Below, piece by piece: positions 12,001-24,095 of a stretch of 64,000 nucleotides of DNA. A program made the translations under genes and the position numbers. The notes under the pieces are model-generated. The model was not told where the DNA came from, ran no database searches, and worked only from the letters and a program-made list of their open reading frames with translations. Position 1 is the first letter of the stretch; each line of letters begins with the position of its first letter. Source of the DNA: Dimorphilus gyrociliatus (taxonomy: Eukaryota; Annelida; Polychaeta; Dinophilidae); contig CAJFCJ010000007.1 of NCBI GenBank assembly GCA_904063045.1, forward strand, positions 4,471,404 through 4,535,403. The letters run 5' to 3'.

Positions 12001-14190
12001 TTAATTTACCATTAAAAATAGTCTAGCCTAAATATTAACTCATTTTTCTTTGAATATATTTATTTTTAGATGCTTTAAAGGAAATGATTCATACTTTTAT
12101 AGTTAAGCTAAGAAAGATAATCTTAGATTCATCTTCTAATCTCCCTTTTTTACTTACTCCATACTCTTAGTGTTCTCATACAAACTCTATACAATATATA
12201 TTGTATGTATATATTCATATACATTATAAAAGATTTTTTATTATCTTGTCAAAACCAAATACGACAACTATATTTACTATTAAATACTACAAGTAGTAGC
12301 ACCCGTATCACTTTGTTTTCTATCACGTGACTTATTCAAATTCTACAAAAGTCGATTATTAGCCTAAAATTTTTATAGACTTCCGCAAAACAAATATATT
12401 AAAGTTTATGCCCAACGTAGATAAACGACTTTAAATATATAGTATATATCATTTATCGTATTGATTTTTTCGTTACTTTATGCACACTTTTAATAAGTAT
12501 GCACTTAAAATATATACAGCTCCATACCCTATACATACAGCCAGACGTACGTATAACATATATACAGTTAGCAATTCGCTTATATACACTATATATATAT
12601 ATATTAAACAAGAAACATGACTGCCATCCTTCACACCAAAAAAATCAAACAGTATATATATATAATACATTGTAATCTACTTATAAAGGGTAAAATTTAA
12701 CCAATAGATTAATGATCGTTCTTTTATAAATTGTAAGTTTTAATAAAGAAAAAGAAAGAGCTTTTCTCTTTCGAGTATGAACTCTACTTTTACAATAACT
12801 ATATAGGAAACAAATACAGTGAAAACTAGTGATTCACCTAGTTTATAGTACAATTACGAATATAACCTCTTTAGACAAGAATGATTAAGAAACGCCCGAT
12901 AGTGTAGGCATTAGGTTTCAATTGACTTATTACTCGTAGAATATTTTTTTTGACGTCCCGCCTTAATTTATACTGGAGCGTTTCCTTTTAAGGGAAATTG
13001 AAAAGTTCTCTCTTTTTTGAATGTTTATATTAGATATTTAGTACGAAAAATAAATTTATCCCTCTTTATTAAATGATTAAGAATTACGTAATTGGGTTTA
13101 TATGAAACATTTCACAGAGATAGCAGCTGCTTGCACGCAAATTTCATCGATTTCTTTTACCAAATGTTTGTCACCTGACTAACCGTAATGCTTATATCTA
13201 TATATACTTACATTATGTACATAAATATATAATATAGGTAACGCTTTACAAAAGAATAAGTTTGAGTAATCTATAAAGAATATAATAGTGACCCGTCACT
13301 AGATAAAAAAAACCGGGTATATAATAGATAAACATGTGTTAAGAGCACAATTGAGTTAGGGAATTAGGAACCACTTATAGATATATTATTATTATTAATA
13401 AATATAACAATAATAATAATAATAATATAATATTCTCAATTGCATTTCTCTTAAATAACTAGCCTGACGCGTTGAAAAATGACTAAGCGCATTAAAAAGA
13501 AATCACAACCTTTTGAGCCTTTGACGCATTGCCAATCGGTACCGATTCGTGATCAATATGTCTCTGACAGCAAACCGAACATACCAGAATTTTACAGTCC
13601 ATACAGTAGGTTGATAAAACTTGAGAATGTTCTTTGCAGTTTCCATCCTGCTTTAGTTTTAATACAGTTGAACCTTCGTTTGCAGCTATAAAGTTATGAT
13701 TTGATAACGGGCCGCTGTTGGGATGGCATGCTTGCTTACAGGTTTTGCAGTAAAACACTTCACACTGTTCGCAAATGTCCGTTGCCTCCTCTCCACATAT
13801 TTGACAATATTGCATATCGTCTTTTCTTTGTTTTTCTACTATTCTAGCTAAGGCTCGGTTCCTTGTCAGTGCCGCAGCCCCTTGCGAGGCGTCTAACCAA
13901 ATCAGCCGCTTACAAACTGGGCATTGCAGTACTACTGTTGACTGTAGAGCCAATAGGCTAGCTGAATTTGGCGTACCAATGTAGCTATTCGGTCGGCTAC
14001 TACAAATTATTCCAGAATCGGTTTCACTATTCAACGAGAGCTTATCAAAATCCTGTTGCTCAAAATCGGATTGTATAGCTGGAGATTGTAAGCCTACTGC
14101 ACAAGCGAGGCAAATAGAATGGCCACAGTTAAGAAGAACTGGATTAGTATAGAATTTCTTGCAAATTGGGCACTTGAGCTCTTCTTCCAT
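7498..14190 (-). CDS. TRIM9: TRIM9/TRIM67-like RING-B-box-coiled-coil-FN3 ubiquitin ligase, apparently without SPRY
   Basis: Two exons, 14190..13510 and 8310..7498, joined in phase 0 encode 497 residues. Residues 1-110 are a split RING: CPICKKFYTNPVLLNCGH..., a Ser-rich insert, then LQCPVCKRL. This split is the class-I TRIM9/67 arrangement. Two B-boxes follow (about 130-215). Exon 2 gives a coiled coil with COS region (about 228-385) and a fibronectin type III domain (about 390-480, with FVLELDDGSG and VCTVDGLLYGTVYKARV). The frame ends at TGA just after FN3, where family members continue into a SPRY domain. TRIM9 proteins are E3 ligases of neurons that control netrin-dependent axon branching and vesicle fusion. 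The 5.2-kb intron is very large for this locus. Identity is strong; whether SPRY is lost or on an unseen exon is open. Confidence 0.88.
9283..9294 (+). promoter_or_regulatory. CTCF-like motif AGATGGCGC
   Basis: The sequence agatggcgctcc matches the AGRKGGCGC core and lies in the long TRIM9-like intron. Function is inferred from the word only. Confidence 0.3.
11515..11673. repeat. Perfect 14-bp inverted repeat with 131-bp spacer
   Basis: ccacgatcttgaaa at 11515-11528 is the reverse complement of tttcaagatcgtgg at 11660-11673. The spacer is mostly TA-rich. It may be a small transposon remnant or hairpin, or chance. Confidence 0.4.
13385..13428. repeat. ATT/AAT trinucleotide repeat
   Basis: A run of ATT followed by a run of AAT, just inside the TRIM9-like intron near its donor site. 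Confidence 0.8.
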
Positions 14191-15456
14191 TATATTCTTA
14201 TGTCTCTTCTTTTAATAAATCTATTATTTTCCTCTATGCGACATGAAAAAAGATACTCTCCACTTAAAATCCCAACATACCGCTATTGACCGCTGTTAGA
14301 GAGTGAATAAAAGTTAGTTGACGATTTTCGATTGCGCATGGTGGCGCTGTTGCAAATACTATTAGTCCTTACTAGATGGCGAATATCTACGGGTTGTATC
14401 GGGTGTATACCCGCAGGGTTTATTCCCTATAGAATTTATTATACAGCTGTTTTCCTTTATTTCTAATGTATCTAAACTGGGGATTAATTAATTATAGGAT
14501 TTTCAATAGTAAACATTGGAAGAAGAAAACAAGCTTGAATATTCCTTTTCGTATTATTTAAAGTAGAGAAAAATTAATTTTCAACTAAAATTAGCTATCA
14601 TTATGCACTAATTGCTTCAAATACTCGAAATACTAAGGGCTTACTTCCTCTTCTTAAGTCCGCATATTACTATCGATTAATTAATCATTAGCATATTGCG
14701 AAAAGGGGAGAAAAAAAAGGGTTTCAACGATAATCTTAGTCCAATTGCTTCCTGTTCCTGTCTCTCTCTCTCTCTTTCTCTCTGTGTGTGTGTGTGTATC
14801 TGTGTACTCCACCCGTCCCTCACTTTTTACTCTAAAAATAACGAATTTATCCTATACTTAAATCTAATATACATATATATTAAAATATTATCGTAATTCT
14901 TGATGGTTTATATTTGTATTTTTTATAGTTTAACCTATTTCCTTCTGGTTGGATTCTTATTTCTATATGTAAATTACTTTGATTATTTCAATTCTTTGTA
15001 AACAATTTATGCTGTGTACCTATACCATTCACTTAACTAATAAAATGACTAACTCCTTTGTAATAGCAAGGAATAAATATGCAAATTATACTCATATACA
15101 TATATATATATATATATATTGTATATAAGTACAATAGTCAAATACTTGTAAACTGTATAATTTCTCTTGATATTTATAAATATGTTATTGAAACTTATAA
15201 TGGTCTTTTCTGTACGAAAAATTTTGTTTTATATGATTTTAAGTACACATTCTAACTATTTTGTCACCTTATACGTTTCTAACAATTCTATATTTACCGA
15301 CAGATGGCATTTATTTTACAACTTTTTTAACATTTTATGCATCATTATTGAAATAAGGAAAAGTAAGGGAGAGGGCAAAGAGAGGTGAAATAAGGTAATT
15401 TGAACTCAATACTTTTGTTTATACGGTCAACGTATACACAAGGAAAGTTTTTTTCA

Positions 15457-15497
<41 letters not shown>

Positions 15498-16444
15498 ATA
15501 CCTGGCTTTTTTTGTTAGTTTATTTTTTCCATTAAAATTCTAGTACCGTAGAAAATTGGTACACGCTGAGACTTATCGACTCTAGATAAAGTCCCTCATT
15601 AATATTCATAGGGGGTGCTGATAAAACAAAAAAGAGAGAAGAGAGAGAGAGAGGGAGAGGAAAAATTTTAATTAACATTGTCCCATCCAAAGTTTTCTCT
15701 CTGATGACGACTCACATGATAAAAAAAGGGCAGAAGAGAGAGATAGGTGGATAGATAGCGCGAAGAATTTAGAGGGAGTATAGCATATCCAGAAGTGGTA
15801 AAGAATTAATTAGCGTGATATATCTGGTTAAAATCTCGCGTGGTCAAGACTGCTAGATCGATTTAAATTCGTAAATTTGCACATGAAATAGTTAACAGTA
15901 CCTGATATTCTCATTAAACATAGATCATTAGTCGTATTTGATTGGCTGTTGATTTAAAATGTTTACATTAACGTGAATAAGACGAATGCAAAACATAAAA
16001 TTGCCAACAACCAGAACGTTATAAATGCTGTATATAGAATATATAAATAAATATATATATATATATATAGAGAGAGAGAATTTTATATATAAAAAGATGA
16101 TAAACTCATAGAAAAAGAATAAGAAAACTTTAATAACAATACATAAATAGTAGCAGTAATAATAAAGTTATATTCTTCCAATTCCCATTTAGAAATATAC
16201 AAAAAAAAAGGAAAAGGGACTTTCTTACACTGTGAATAGTTAAATATAAATTTAGAATATAAGAATTTTTGGCAATTTTAACGCCGATTGCTTGACCTGA
16301 ATGGGATAGAACCGATCGATTTAGTTTATTGTTCCTTTCCTTTTATTCTTAAATATTTTTTGAAATTGCTACTTTGCATTTTTTTTTGGATTTAAATTAA
16401 TAAACAAATAGATATGTTTATAAATTTGCATATTTAATCTATTC
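14191..16444. other. Intergenic segment upstream of the TRIM9-like gene
   Basis: It probably contains the promoter of the minus-strand TRIM9-like gene. A TGGTGGCGCTGTT word at 14339-14351 lies about 150 bp from its start codon. CT/GT runs occur at 14761-14800 and a (CT)n run at 15461-15494. The frames at 14696 and 15167 are low-complexity and I do not support them as genes. Confidence 0.5.
15461..15494. repeat. (CT)n microsatellite
   Basis: Uninterrupted CT run of about 34 bases. A second one lies at about 17190-17215. Confidence 0.9.
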
Positions 16445-16762
16445 ATGGATCAAAATTTTTATAGTCCTTCCTACGATTTCTATTGTATATACGAGAATAA
16501 AACTTTTGGTTCAGGTACAAAACTACGGATACTTAATAGGTTAAAAAACCGGAAATCCTATAAAGAATGGACAGAAGGTGTTAAAGATGAGGAAAATAAT
16601 TATAAAACTATTGGTTGTCCGCCCCTTGACAACCAAAATTTCCTTATAGAACTTAAAGAATGTTGTGAATGGGTCGTTAAATGCTGCGGGAGGTGGAAAA
16701 GTTTGCGGTTGGATTCCTCTTTGGAAAATTCTTTAGTAATAGAGAGATTGACGGAAGAATAA
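16445..16762 (+). CDS. Small uncharacterised ORF with paired-Cys motif
   Basis: A 105-residue frame starts at ATG 16445 and ends at TAA. It is Lys/Glu/Asn-rich with good complexity and carries a Cys cluster ECCEWVVKCCGRWK near residues 73-86. I see no signal peptide or membrane segment. I do not recognise a family. The next ORF begins 24 bases after the stop in another frame, so the two may be one gene with an unrecognised intron, a two-cistron transcript, or unrelated frames. Its composition is less repetitive than the spurious frames nearby, which is the main reason for listing it. Confidence 0.38.
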   Translation: MDQNFYSPSYDFYCIYENKTFGSGTKLRILNRLKNRKSYKEWTEGVKDEENNYKTIGCPPLDNQNFLIELKECCEWVVKCCGRWKSLRLDSSLENSLVIERLTEE

Positions 16763-16785
16763 ATCCATTATGTATTTGTTTTTGA

Positions 16786-17103
16786 ATGTTATTAATAAAT
16801 GGAAATATTTATTCTTTCGTCAAATTTCTGATACTTACAATTGGTTTAATAATAATTATTCTATTGATTGTTATCTATTATATATATTTATGGAAATATT
16901 CGAAATTAGAAGCAAATATTGAAGAGAAAGCCATAGCATTAAAATTATCTAATGAGTTGAAGAATAATTTAAATAGTTTCGTTACTCAACAACAAACTAT
17001 TGAATTATTACGAGAAGTAAAGGCGAATATACGAAAGAAAGCAGGAAAATTAAAGAGAAATAATGAACTATTACTAATACCTGAGGTAGAAGAAAAGGAC
17101 TAA
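16786..17103 (+). CDS. Small single-pass membrane ORF with coiled-coil tail
   Basis: A 105-residue frame starts at ATG 16786. Residues 12-37 form a strongly hydrophobic segment (Ile/Leu-rich, ending YYIYLW). A charged helical region with heptad-like Leu spacing follows, ending PEVEEKD. It looks like a small type III or tail-exposed membrane protein. It starts just after the previous ORF and is exactly the same length, but in a different frame. No family is recognised. It may form the C-terminal half of one spliced product with the preceding ORF, although I could not find a convincing donor-acceptor pair. Confidence 0.38.
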   Translation: MLLINGNIYSFVKFLILTIGLIIIILLIVIYYIYLWKYSKLEANIEEKAIALKLSNELKNNLNSFVTQQQTIELLREVKANIRKKAGKLKRNNELLLIPEVEEKD

Positions 17104-17190
17104 CTAAAAACTATTTAAAACAGATTAATCATGAAAAGATCATTTTTTGTATACCTTATTCTTAAAATTCAATCCTTTTCAACTAGTTTT

Positions 17191-17223
<33 letters not shown>

Positions 17224-18731
17224 TATGCCCTTATTTTTTTATAAGAGAAGAGTACCTTTTTTTTTACATAAACTAATATTTAACACCTGGCTTATCACAT
17301 AATATTTTTTTATATACAAGATGCGGGTTAGCAAATATGTTATACAGCAAATATCATTGTTAACCCTTTTATAGGTAAAAAGGGAGAGAAATGACAAATG
17401 CATTTGTTTAGAAAGAAACGTTTTATAGAAAATAGCGAAGAGAAAGAGAAAGAATAGAATACAAATGATCTAGAAATGAAAGGAAGGAAATATCGGTGGG
17501 TGAGTAAAGGGAATTGGAAGAAAAAGCATAGATTTAATAAATAGAATAATTTAGATAGTATAATAAAATCATTAGCAAATATTTAACGTATGGTGGCAGG
17601 TTAACGACGTAAAAGTTCTATAAATATTTTAACTCATCGTTCATTTGCCTTTCTTGTAAATGGGCTTAAATGTTTATTAATAACAATAATTAATTTACTC
17701 TCTATAAATAAGGGATTAAGAGATATATCTAATCAATCTAATACAATTAAGAAGGGGTACAAACATTTGTGTTTGCATATTATAGTACTTTTATTGTATA
17801 TTATATATAAAATCTATTTAGAGATATTTATATAGTATACGCTTTGTATATTTATATATATCCCATATATTAATTAAGAAAAGAATTTGTATTAATCTAA
17901 AAAGATTCATTTTTAATTTAATAGAGAAATTTAAACTTTTTCTATAAAAAGAAATGCAATGAGAAAGTAGATAAATTAATTAACTAATTATTAATTAACT
18001 TATGCATAAAAAAACCAGCATCATATTTATTTCATATTAATAATTGTATTTTTTTTTATACCAACTTTTCAAGCTTTTACGAAATCAGAACAATCGATAT
18101 ATTAGTATAATATATATGTAGATATATACTGTACATGTGTACCAGATATTTTCAAAGAAAAACAACATATAACAACAACAATAATAATTATTCTTTTCTA
18201 ATAATTTGCATACTACTAATTTACATATGCATATAATTAATTTTGTCTTATTTATTTCCTTATTTCTTGTTCTTTTTACTATAAACTATTACAGTTCTTA
18301 CAATAGACGATTATTTTTATAACTGTTATAGAGAAGTTTATGTTTTATTTTATTATGTAATTATATACAAAAATGATGTAATAAAAGGAAACATGCTTAG
18401 AGATTTAATGAAATCGTTTCGATCAAATTTTAGCTATATAAGTTAGACTGTTAAAAAAGGCCATAAATATCTTTTACGATAATACTCTTTATAAGTAAAG
18501 AAAGAAAATAGAGGAGGAGAACATTTTTATGATACGGTAGAGGGCGCATCTAATAGCGAAATGGAAATAGTGTTGAATGGAAAGAAATAAGGGGAGGGGA
18601 GGAAAGAAGAGACAGTCTAGAATAAATAAATACATTTCAATTTCTATTCTTTTTTATTGTTTTTTTTTTCTTATCAATGGTAGCGTATTAATGAATGGAG
18701 GAGATTGTAAACTCTTGTTATTGTTAGTTTG
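17104..18731. other. Intergenic AT-rich segment
   Basis: No coding region is supported. A (CT)n run lies at about 17190-17215 and an AGAGGGCGC CTCF-like word at 18539-18547. Confidence 0.5.
18539..18550 (+). promoter_or_regulatory. CTCF-like motif AGAGGGCGC
   Basis: agagggcgcatc matches AGRKGGCGC. It lies about 190 bp downstream of the GPCR stop codon. Confidence 0.3.
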
Positions 18732-21412
18732 CTACATAAAATTTGGATTGTCTATATTACAGCATGCACAAAAGCACGATCTTAGAAAATGTCTTCTAAA
18801 AACGTGGGACATGAAACCGTAAATAATTGGATTGAAGGCGCTATGAGCAAAAGCCAAACATGAGACAATAGTTTTCAGAAGAGGCACTATTGGTCCACTT
18901 ATTAAATTAAAATCTTCGCATAGCCTAAATACGTATGAAGGTGTCCAACAAATTATAAATACAGTTATAATTACAAACACCAATTTTGTAATTCTAACGC
19001 GACTTTTAGTCGTTCTTTGTCCTGTTATAGACTTAGCTTCGGCTCTAGTACAGGAAAATGATACTCTCCTCCATAAAGAATTTGCCACTAGAGTATAGCA
19101 GATGGCAATAATTAGCAAGGGCATCAGATAGTAAAAGAGAAATTGAATTATATGATGAATTCTTCTCTTTTCAACATTTGATTTTTCAACGCAAGTACTC
19201 TCTCCGTGTGTTGCAAAAGTTTCGTACTCTCTTCTATCCATATCATAGATGACTAATAGTCCACTTACAATCCATATACAAACGACAATAGCAACAGCAT
19301 TCCTTTGACATCTGTTAATAGTATTAATTATGATTAATATTCCATATGTCTTAGCTCAATTAGGTTAAAAGAGAGGAGGAAAGAGAGCAAAGATGATGAT
19401 GGATAGAAAAAAAAAAGATATTTCCTAACAGTATCTGTTATAATACAGTAATTATAGATAATTAATTATGAATATTATTTGATTTTTGTACAGAGTATGA
19501 TGGTTCAGGTGAATATAAAGTTAAGTACTAATTGTTTAACGGCCATTTTCACTATCTCAATATTTTCTATTTATCTTAAACAAGTATTAATTATTAATTA
19601 GAGTAAAATGATATCATTATTAAACGACTTTAAAATTCATTTATAACTACTTAATACAAAACGTATAGAATATCACAAATAATATTTATTTATAGATTTA
19701 AAATGTATATTCTGTATACCTCTTTTATAATATTAAAAACCGTTAAATAAGTATATATTCTCTTGATAGGCCAAATATAGTACAGTTGAAAAGCGTCACA
19801 ATCCTATTCTTTAGCGAAATATTAAGTATGGTAAAGAGTTATCTAATTTTATAGTATCTTTGAAATGTTATACAAGTAATAATGTATGAAAATATCTTGT
19901 ATATTTCCTCTCGACTGTTCTGTATGTACATTTTATACAGTACATTGTACATGTATATATAGTATACTGTATTAAAACGTATACACGTTTAGACAGTTTA
20001 TACATAACACTGAAAAAAACTAGTTTTAATTAAGTAACATCCACCACCCCCGCCCTCTCTTTTTTCGTTTTTTCCTATTCTCTTTCTCTGTACGTTTTCT
20101 TCTTAAAATGCAATTTACCGTCCTTGATGAAACTAATAGCAACATTCAAGGTCGCTGCGATAAATTTTACACTGTAATATTGGCTAGTCGCCTTTATTTA
20201 TTGAGTCGTTCCAGCATAAAAAGGCGTCTAATGTATAATTAACAGATTTGAAAATGAAGTCAATTATGTACAAAGAAAAAGATAATTAAATAACGTATGA
20301 AAAACTATTTGGTTAACCTTGAAGCGCTTCCTACCTACTCTTAATAATATAGAAATATTGAAATAATCCCTCCTCTAATACCTTTCAATTTCATTAATCT
20401 AAGACTTTCAATATCATCAGAATATAATTTCTTTCCAAGAAAGATAAACAAGTAACACAAGTCTCTCTTTCTATATTTATTGCTTGTACTTTTACCTTTT
20501 TACTCCAATTTACCTAATAATTAGTACTAGAAAAATGTCCATCATTTAGTTCTATATAGCATGGCAGTTGCATGAAAATATTTCTAAATAAAGATAATAA
20601 ATCAACACTTATTTTTTCTTTACCTGAATTTTCTGGATTTTATAGGTCTAACAACGGCATTATATCTATCTATTGCCAGAGCTGTCATCGTAAAAGCACA
20701 TATTGGGGAGGATAGGGTCAAGATGTATTGGCTTGCTTTACCTGTTTAGAAAGCGTATACAAAATAGTAATTATAAACCGTAAGAAGGACTACACTAAAA
20801 GATAAGAGATTGTAGACTAGTGCAAATATTCAGTTTATTATTATTATTATTGTTATTATTGTTATTATTGTTATTATTATTATTATTGTTATTAAAGTAA
20901 TTAGATTAAAAGTTACTTTCTTATTCCGTAATGGAAATTTCGGAATAGAAATAAGAAAAAAGTTAAACAAACTTACACATAAAACTACCAAAATACCATA
21001 TTTTACTATAGTAAAAGAAGCTCATGAAAGGCAAACATCCAATAAGGAATAGTAAATCAGCAAAAGCCAAAGATGCTAGGAAAGTATTAGTTGGTGAAGC
21101 TTTATTACAAAGAGATACCCAAGCAACTATAGCGTTTCCAACTGAACCAAAAGCGAATATAAATGGGCATAAGAGACCAATTAAAAATTTTGAAGCGATT
21201 GACTGCGATTGTTCATCTTCATGCATTTTTATTATTGAAATTGTAGAATTTGACGATTGTAGACATTGTATTACAAGTTCGAATTCCTTGCAAACTTTCG
21301 ATTCATTATCCAAATAGCAAAGTTTAGTTAGATTAGCAAACTCTGAGTCAAGTTCAGGCGTTGAATTAAACGTGAATCGCCGATACATTTCTAACGATGT
21401 GCATTGCATCAT
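18732..21412 (-). CDS. Rhodopsin-class neuropeptide-type GPCR
   Basis: Three exons, 21412..20977, 20741..20624 and 19311..18732, join in phases 1 and 2 to give 377 residues. The start is the double ATG at 21412. The extracellular N-terminus of about 70 residues has several N-glycosylation sequons. Seven helices can be followed: GN in TM1, LAFADLL in TM2, Cys at the start of TM3, AIDRY at its end, FIICWTPSYVF in TM6 and NPIIY in TM7. The tail ends with a Cys cluster (SCFCACC) suitable for palmitoylation. All class A hallmarks are present, so it should be a functional G-protein-coupled receptor. Peptide ligand is inferred from general resemblance to bombesin/galanin/allatostatin-type receptors; I cannot assign the ligand. 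No signal peptide is evident. Confidence 0.87.
20835..20893. repeat. TTA/TTG trinucleotide repeat in GPCR intron 1
   Basis: TTATTATTG-type repeat located in the first intron of the GPCR, whose ends are 20976 and 20742. Confidence 0.8.
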
Positions 21413-21587
21413 TGTCCTTTTCAAAATGACTAGATCACAGGGAACAACTTCTTGGGAGATTTGCTAAAATACAATTAATTTACCACCTAAGCATAGATTC
21501 CGTGAATTTATCACCAATCCGATTATTTCCTATAGACGTTTGTAACTGATAAACTAGTGTAAAAAAAAGACGTTGAATTATATTTCT

Positions 21588-21600
21588 AGGTGGCGCTAAT
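21588..21600 (+). promoter_or_regulatory. CTCF-like motif AGGTGGCGC
   Basis: aggtggcgctaat is the form closest to the insect CTCF consensus. It lies about 180 bp upstream of the GPCR start codon, so it may instead be a promoter element of that gene. Confidence 0.35.
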
Positions 21601-24040
21601 AGTTTTTTTTTCACTATTTTTCTTTTCAGCTAAAAAAAATTAATTTCCTCTATTCAAAAACATCTGCCGCCTTGTATTTACAAATATAATATATATATAT
21701 ATATATATATAACATATAATATATACTGTATATATAAGTGTGTGTGAGTGTGTGTGAGTGTATGCGTTTAAAAAATGTTAAGTGTATACAGTATATATAT
21801 ATATAAGAGTCTTCTTTTTAAACAAAGAATTTCATGTTTTTTAACAGCTTATTGTTAACAATCGAATAAGATAAATAAAGATGATTAATATTTAAATATT
21901 CGATATTTCATCTTCGATCTAAGTGATGAATTATAACCAGTTCAAGGTTATGTATTTTTATAAAAAATTTCTCTTTATTTCTAGGTTTTCGATGCTAGAT
22001 AATTAATTAATTAATTAGTTAATTAATAAAAGGAAAAGAAGTTTATTTTACATCTTTTGTATTTGGTTTCTGTTTTTTTTTTTCTAAATAAAGAAAACGA
22101 AACTAAAAAAAGAAAAAAGAGGAAAAATACGAAATAGAAACAATAATAAGTTAGAAATAAAAAGGGGAAAAAACAGACAAATGGTGGAAAATCATTTTAA
22201 GCTTAAAAAAGAAAAAAGAAAAAAAGGAAACAGAACAATAAATAATCTATATAATTTTTCGCTTCTATGAACTTAGGGAATACGTATTAATTATATACAA
22301 CGAATTTTGTATATATAAAGAAATTAGCTCTATATAATATATATCAAATTTAATATACAGTTATCAAATGATGTTATAAAGACGAGAAAAGTCAACTTCC
22401 TAGTCATGTACAAGTATCTTTTATATATTCGTTCTATTGTCTCGTCTTTTGTATGGGGATGGATGTTGTGAAAACTTTTAGGATGATCTTAATCCTATAC
22501 TACCGCTGTATTTATATATAGATTTTGTAATTTTTGTTATATTCAATAGGAAATATATAAAACTATCAAACGTATTGAAGAAGGAGAGAAAAGATTTTTT
22601 TTATCATTAAGACAATCGTTTAAATCCCTCCTGCCCCCCTCCTTCTTTCCCTCTATTTCATTCCTTCCTTCTTTACGGGAGTTTTTTCCTTTTCCCAATG
22701 ATTTAAAAATAACAAAGTTGAGAATGCAATAAAAGAGAAAATCATTTATAAAGGTTCTAGAAAGTGGTAGGATTAGTTTAAGAAACGAAATTAAACTTAA
22801 TTAAATACATCAAGTATTTAATTGTGTATTGTGTATCTTATGTATGTTTCTTTTTTATTAATGTAAAAATGGAATAAATGAAAAAATACTGTTCTTTCTT
22901 TAAAATCTAATAGAAAAATTATTATCAAATTAAAAAGGAAATATCAATTTTAAAGTTGATAATAGTAAAACGATTATAAGAAATAGATAAGCTTTGAATT
23001 ATTATGCTTTAATTATTATAATATGTAGTATATTAGATCATCAGAAAAGAATTCAAAACTATTTTATGAGCGGAGAATTATAGGTTTTTCTCCATTTTAA
23101 TTGTCTATTTACTTATACTTATTATTATACATTCCGAACAAAAAATTTAATATATCAACGCCTGGAAATTATCTCACTTTAACAGTTATTAAAGTTCAAA
23201 TATTAGCTTTGATTGTTGAGAAACCACATGGCTTTAAAGCAAAAGCGTTGTAGACATATCCCAATAACATTTGTTTATAGCTAACCTTCACCTAAAATAA
23301 TTTTACCTCCGCAATCAATATGAAACACTAGTCAATAATTGAAAGATTTAGTCACTACAGTAGCCACCCAACAGTCTTCAACGCGTGGCAATGATGGTAA
23401 AGGGAAACTGGAGGGATAATCTCTAATTGCAGTTGGGGATACACGAATGGAGGAGACGTTCTAAAATACTGAGCATTAGAATACTGTGCTTCGCAGTGGG
23501 GCAACTATAAGCGGTTTAATACTTGCGATAATGCTATTTTTCTCTTATTAAATTGCCTTTTAATTAAAAATAATTTAAATAGGACAAGGACGGAGCAATA
23601 GAAGTATTCAATTATCTTTTGAGGAGAGTTTTATCACAAACATCTGTGTGTAGTTCTTAAAACTCTTAAAGAGATTAATAGAGTATGAATTTGGTATAAT
23701 CGGCCTAAAAGTATAATATTTGTAATAAGAATTTTTCATTTTCTTGACCTATAAAAACCATATATGATTAATGATAGAATTATTAAAATACTTCTTAGAC
23801 GAGCTGTTGTTAGTCATTGAGCTCTCCCTGGCTCTATATTGCCATCCTATTAAATTACTCGTATTCTTTATCTGTTTTCCTTGTATATCTAAGATTGAAA
23901 TTTAATAAAGAGAGAGAGAGACAGAGAAAAGAGAAGGCAGAGATAAATGGAATAAAAGGCAAACTAGACAGGATATAAAAAACTGGCTACGTAAGCAAAA
24001 AAAAACTGAAGGTTAGTAGGACTGACGGACTGATGGCCTG

Positions 24041-24095
24041 ATGGATGGGTGAATGAATGAGTAAGTGAATTTATGAATGAGTGAATGAATGAATT
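24041..24095. repeat. Degenerate GAAT/GAGT tetranucleotide repeat
   Basis: Imperfect tetranucleotide array (gaatgaatgagtaagtgaat...). Confidence 0.7.

Larger units (their letters stand above)
8311..13509 (-). other. 5.2-kb intron of the TRIM9-like gene
   Basis: The donor is AAAAG|GTTGTG at 13510/13509 and the acceptor TTACAG|AAT at 8311/8310. No exon-like frame is supported inside. The intron contains a CTCF-like word (9283), four TAGGCCTA octamers (9462, 10689, 11061, 11283), a short GC-rich island at about 11390-11440 and a perfect 14-bp inverted repeat (11515-11528 with 11660-11673). Most other introns in this window are below 400 bp, many near 60 bp. Confidence 0.7.

Noticed and set aside
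21413-21424. Upstream TTG as GPCR start
   Set aside because: TTG is not an expected animal initiator; the adjacent double ATG at 21412 is in frame.
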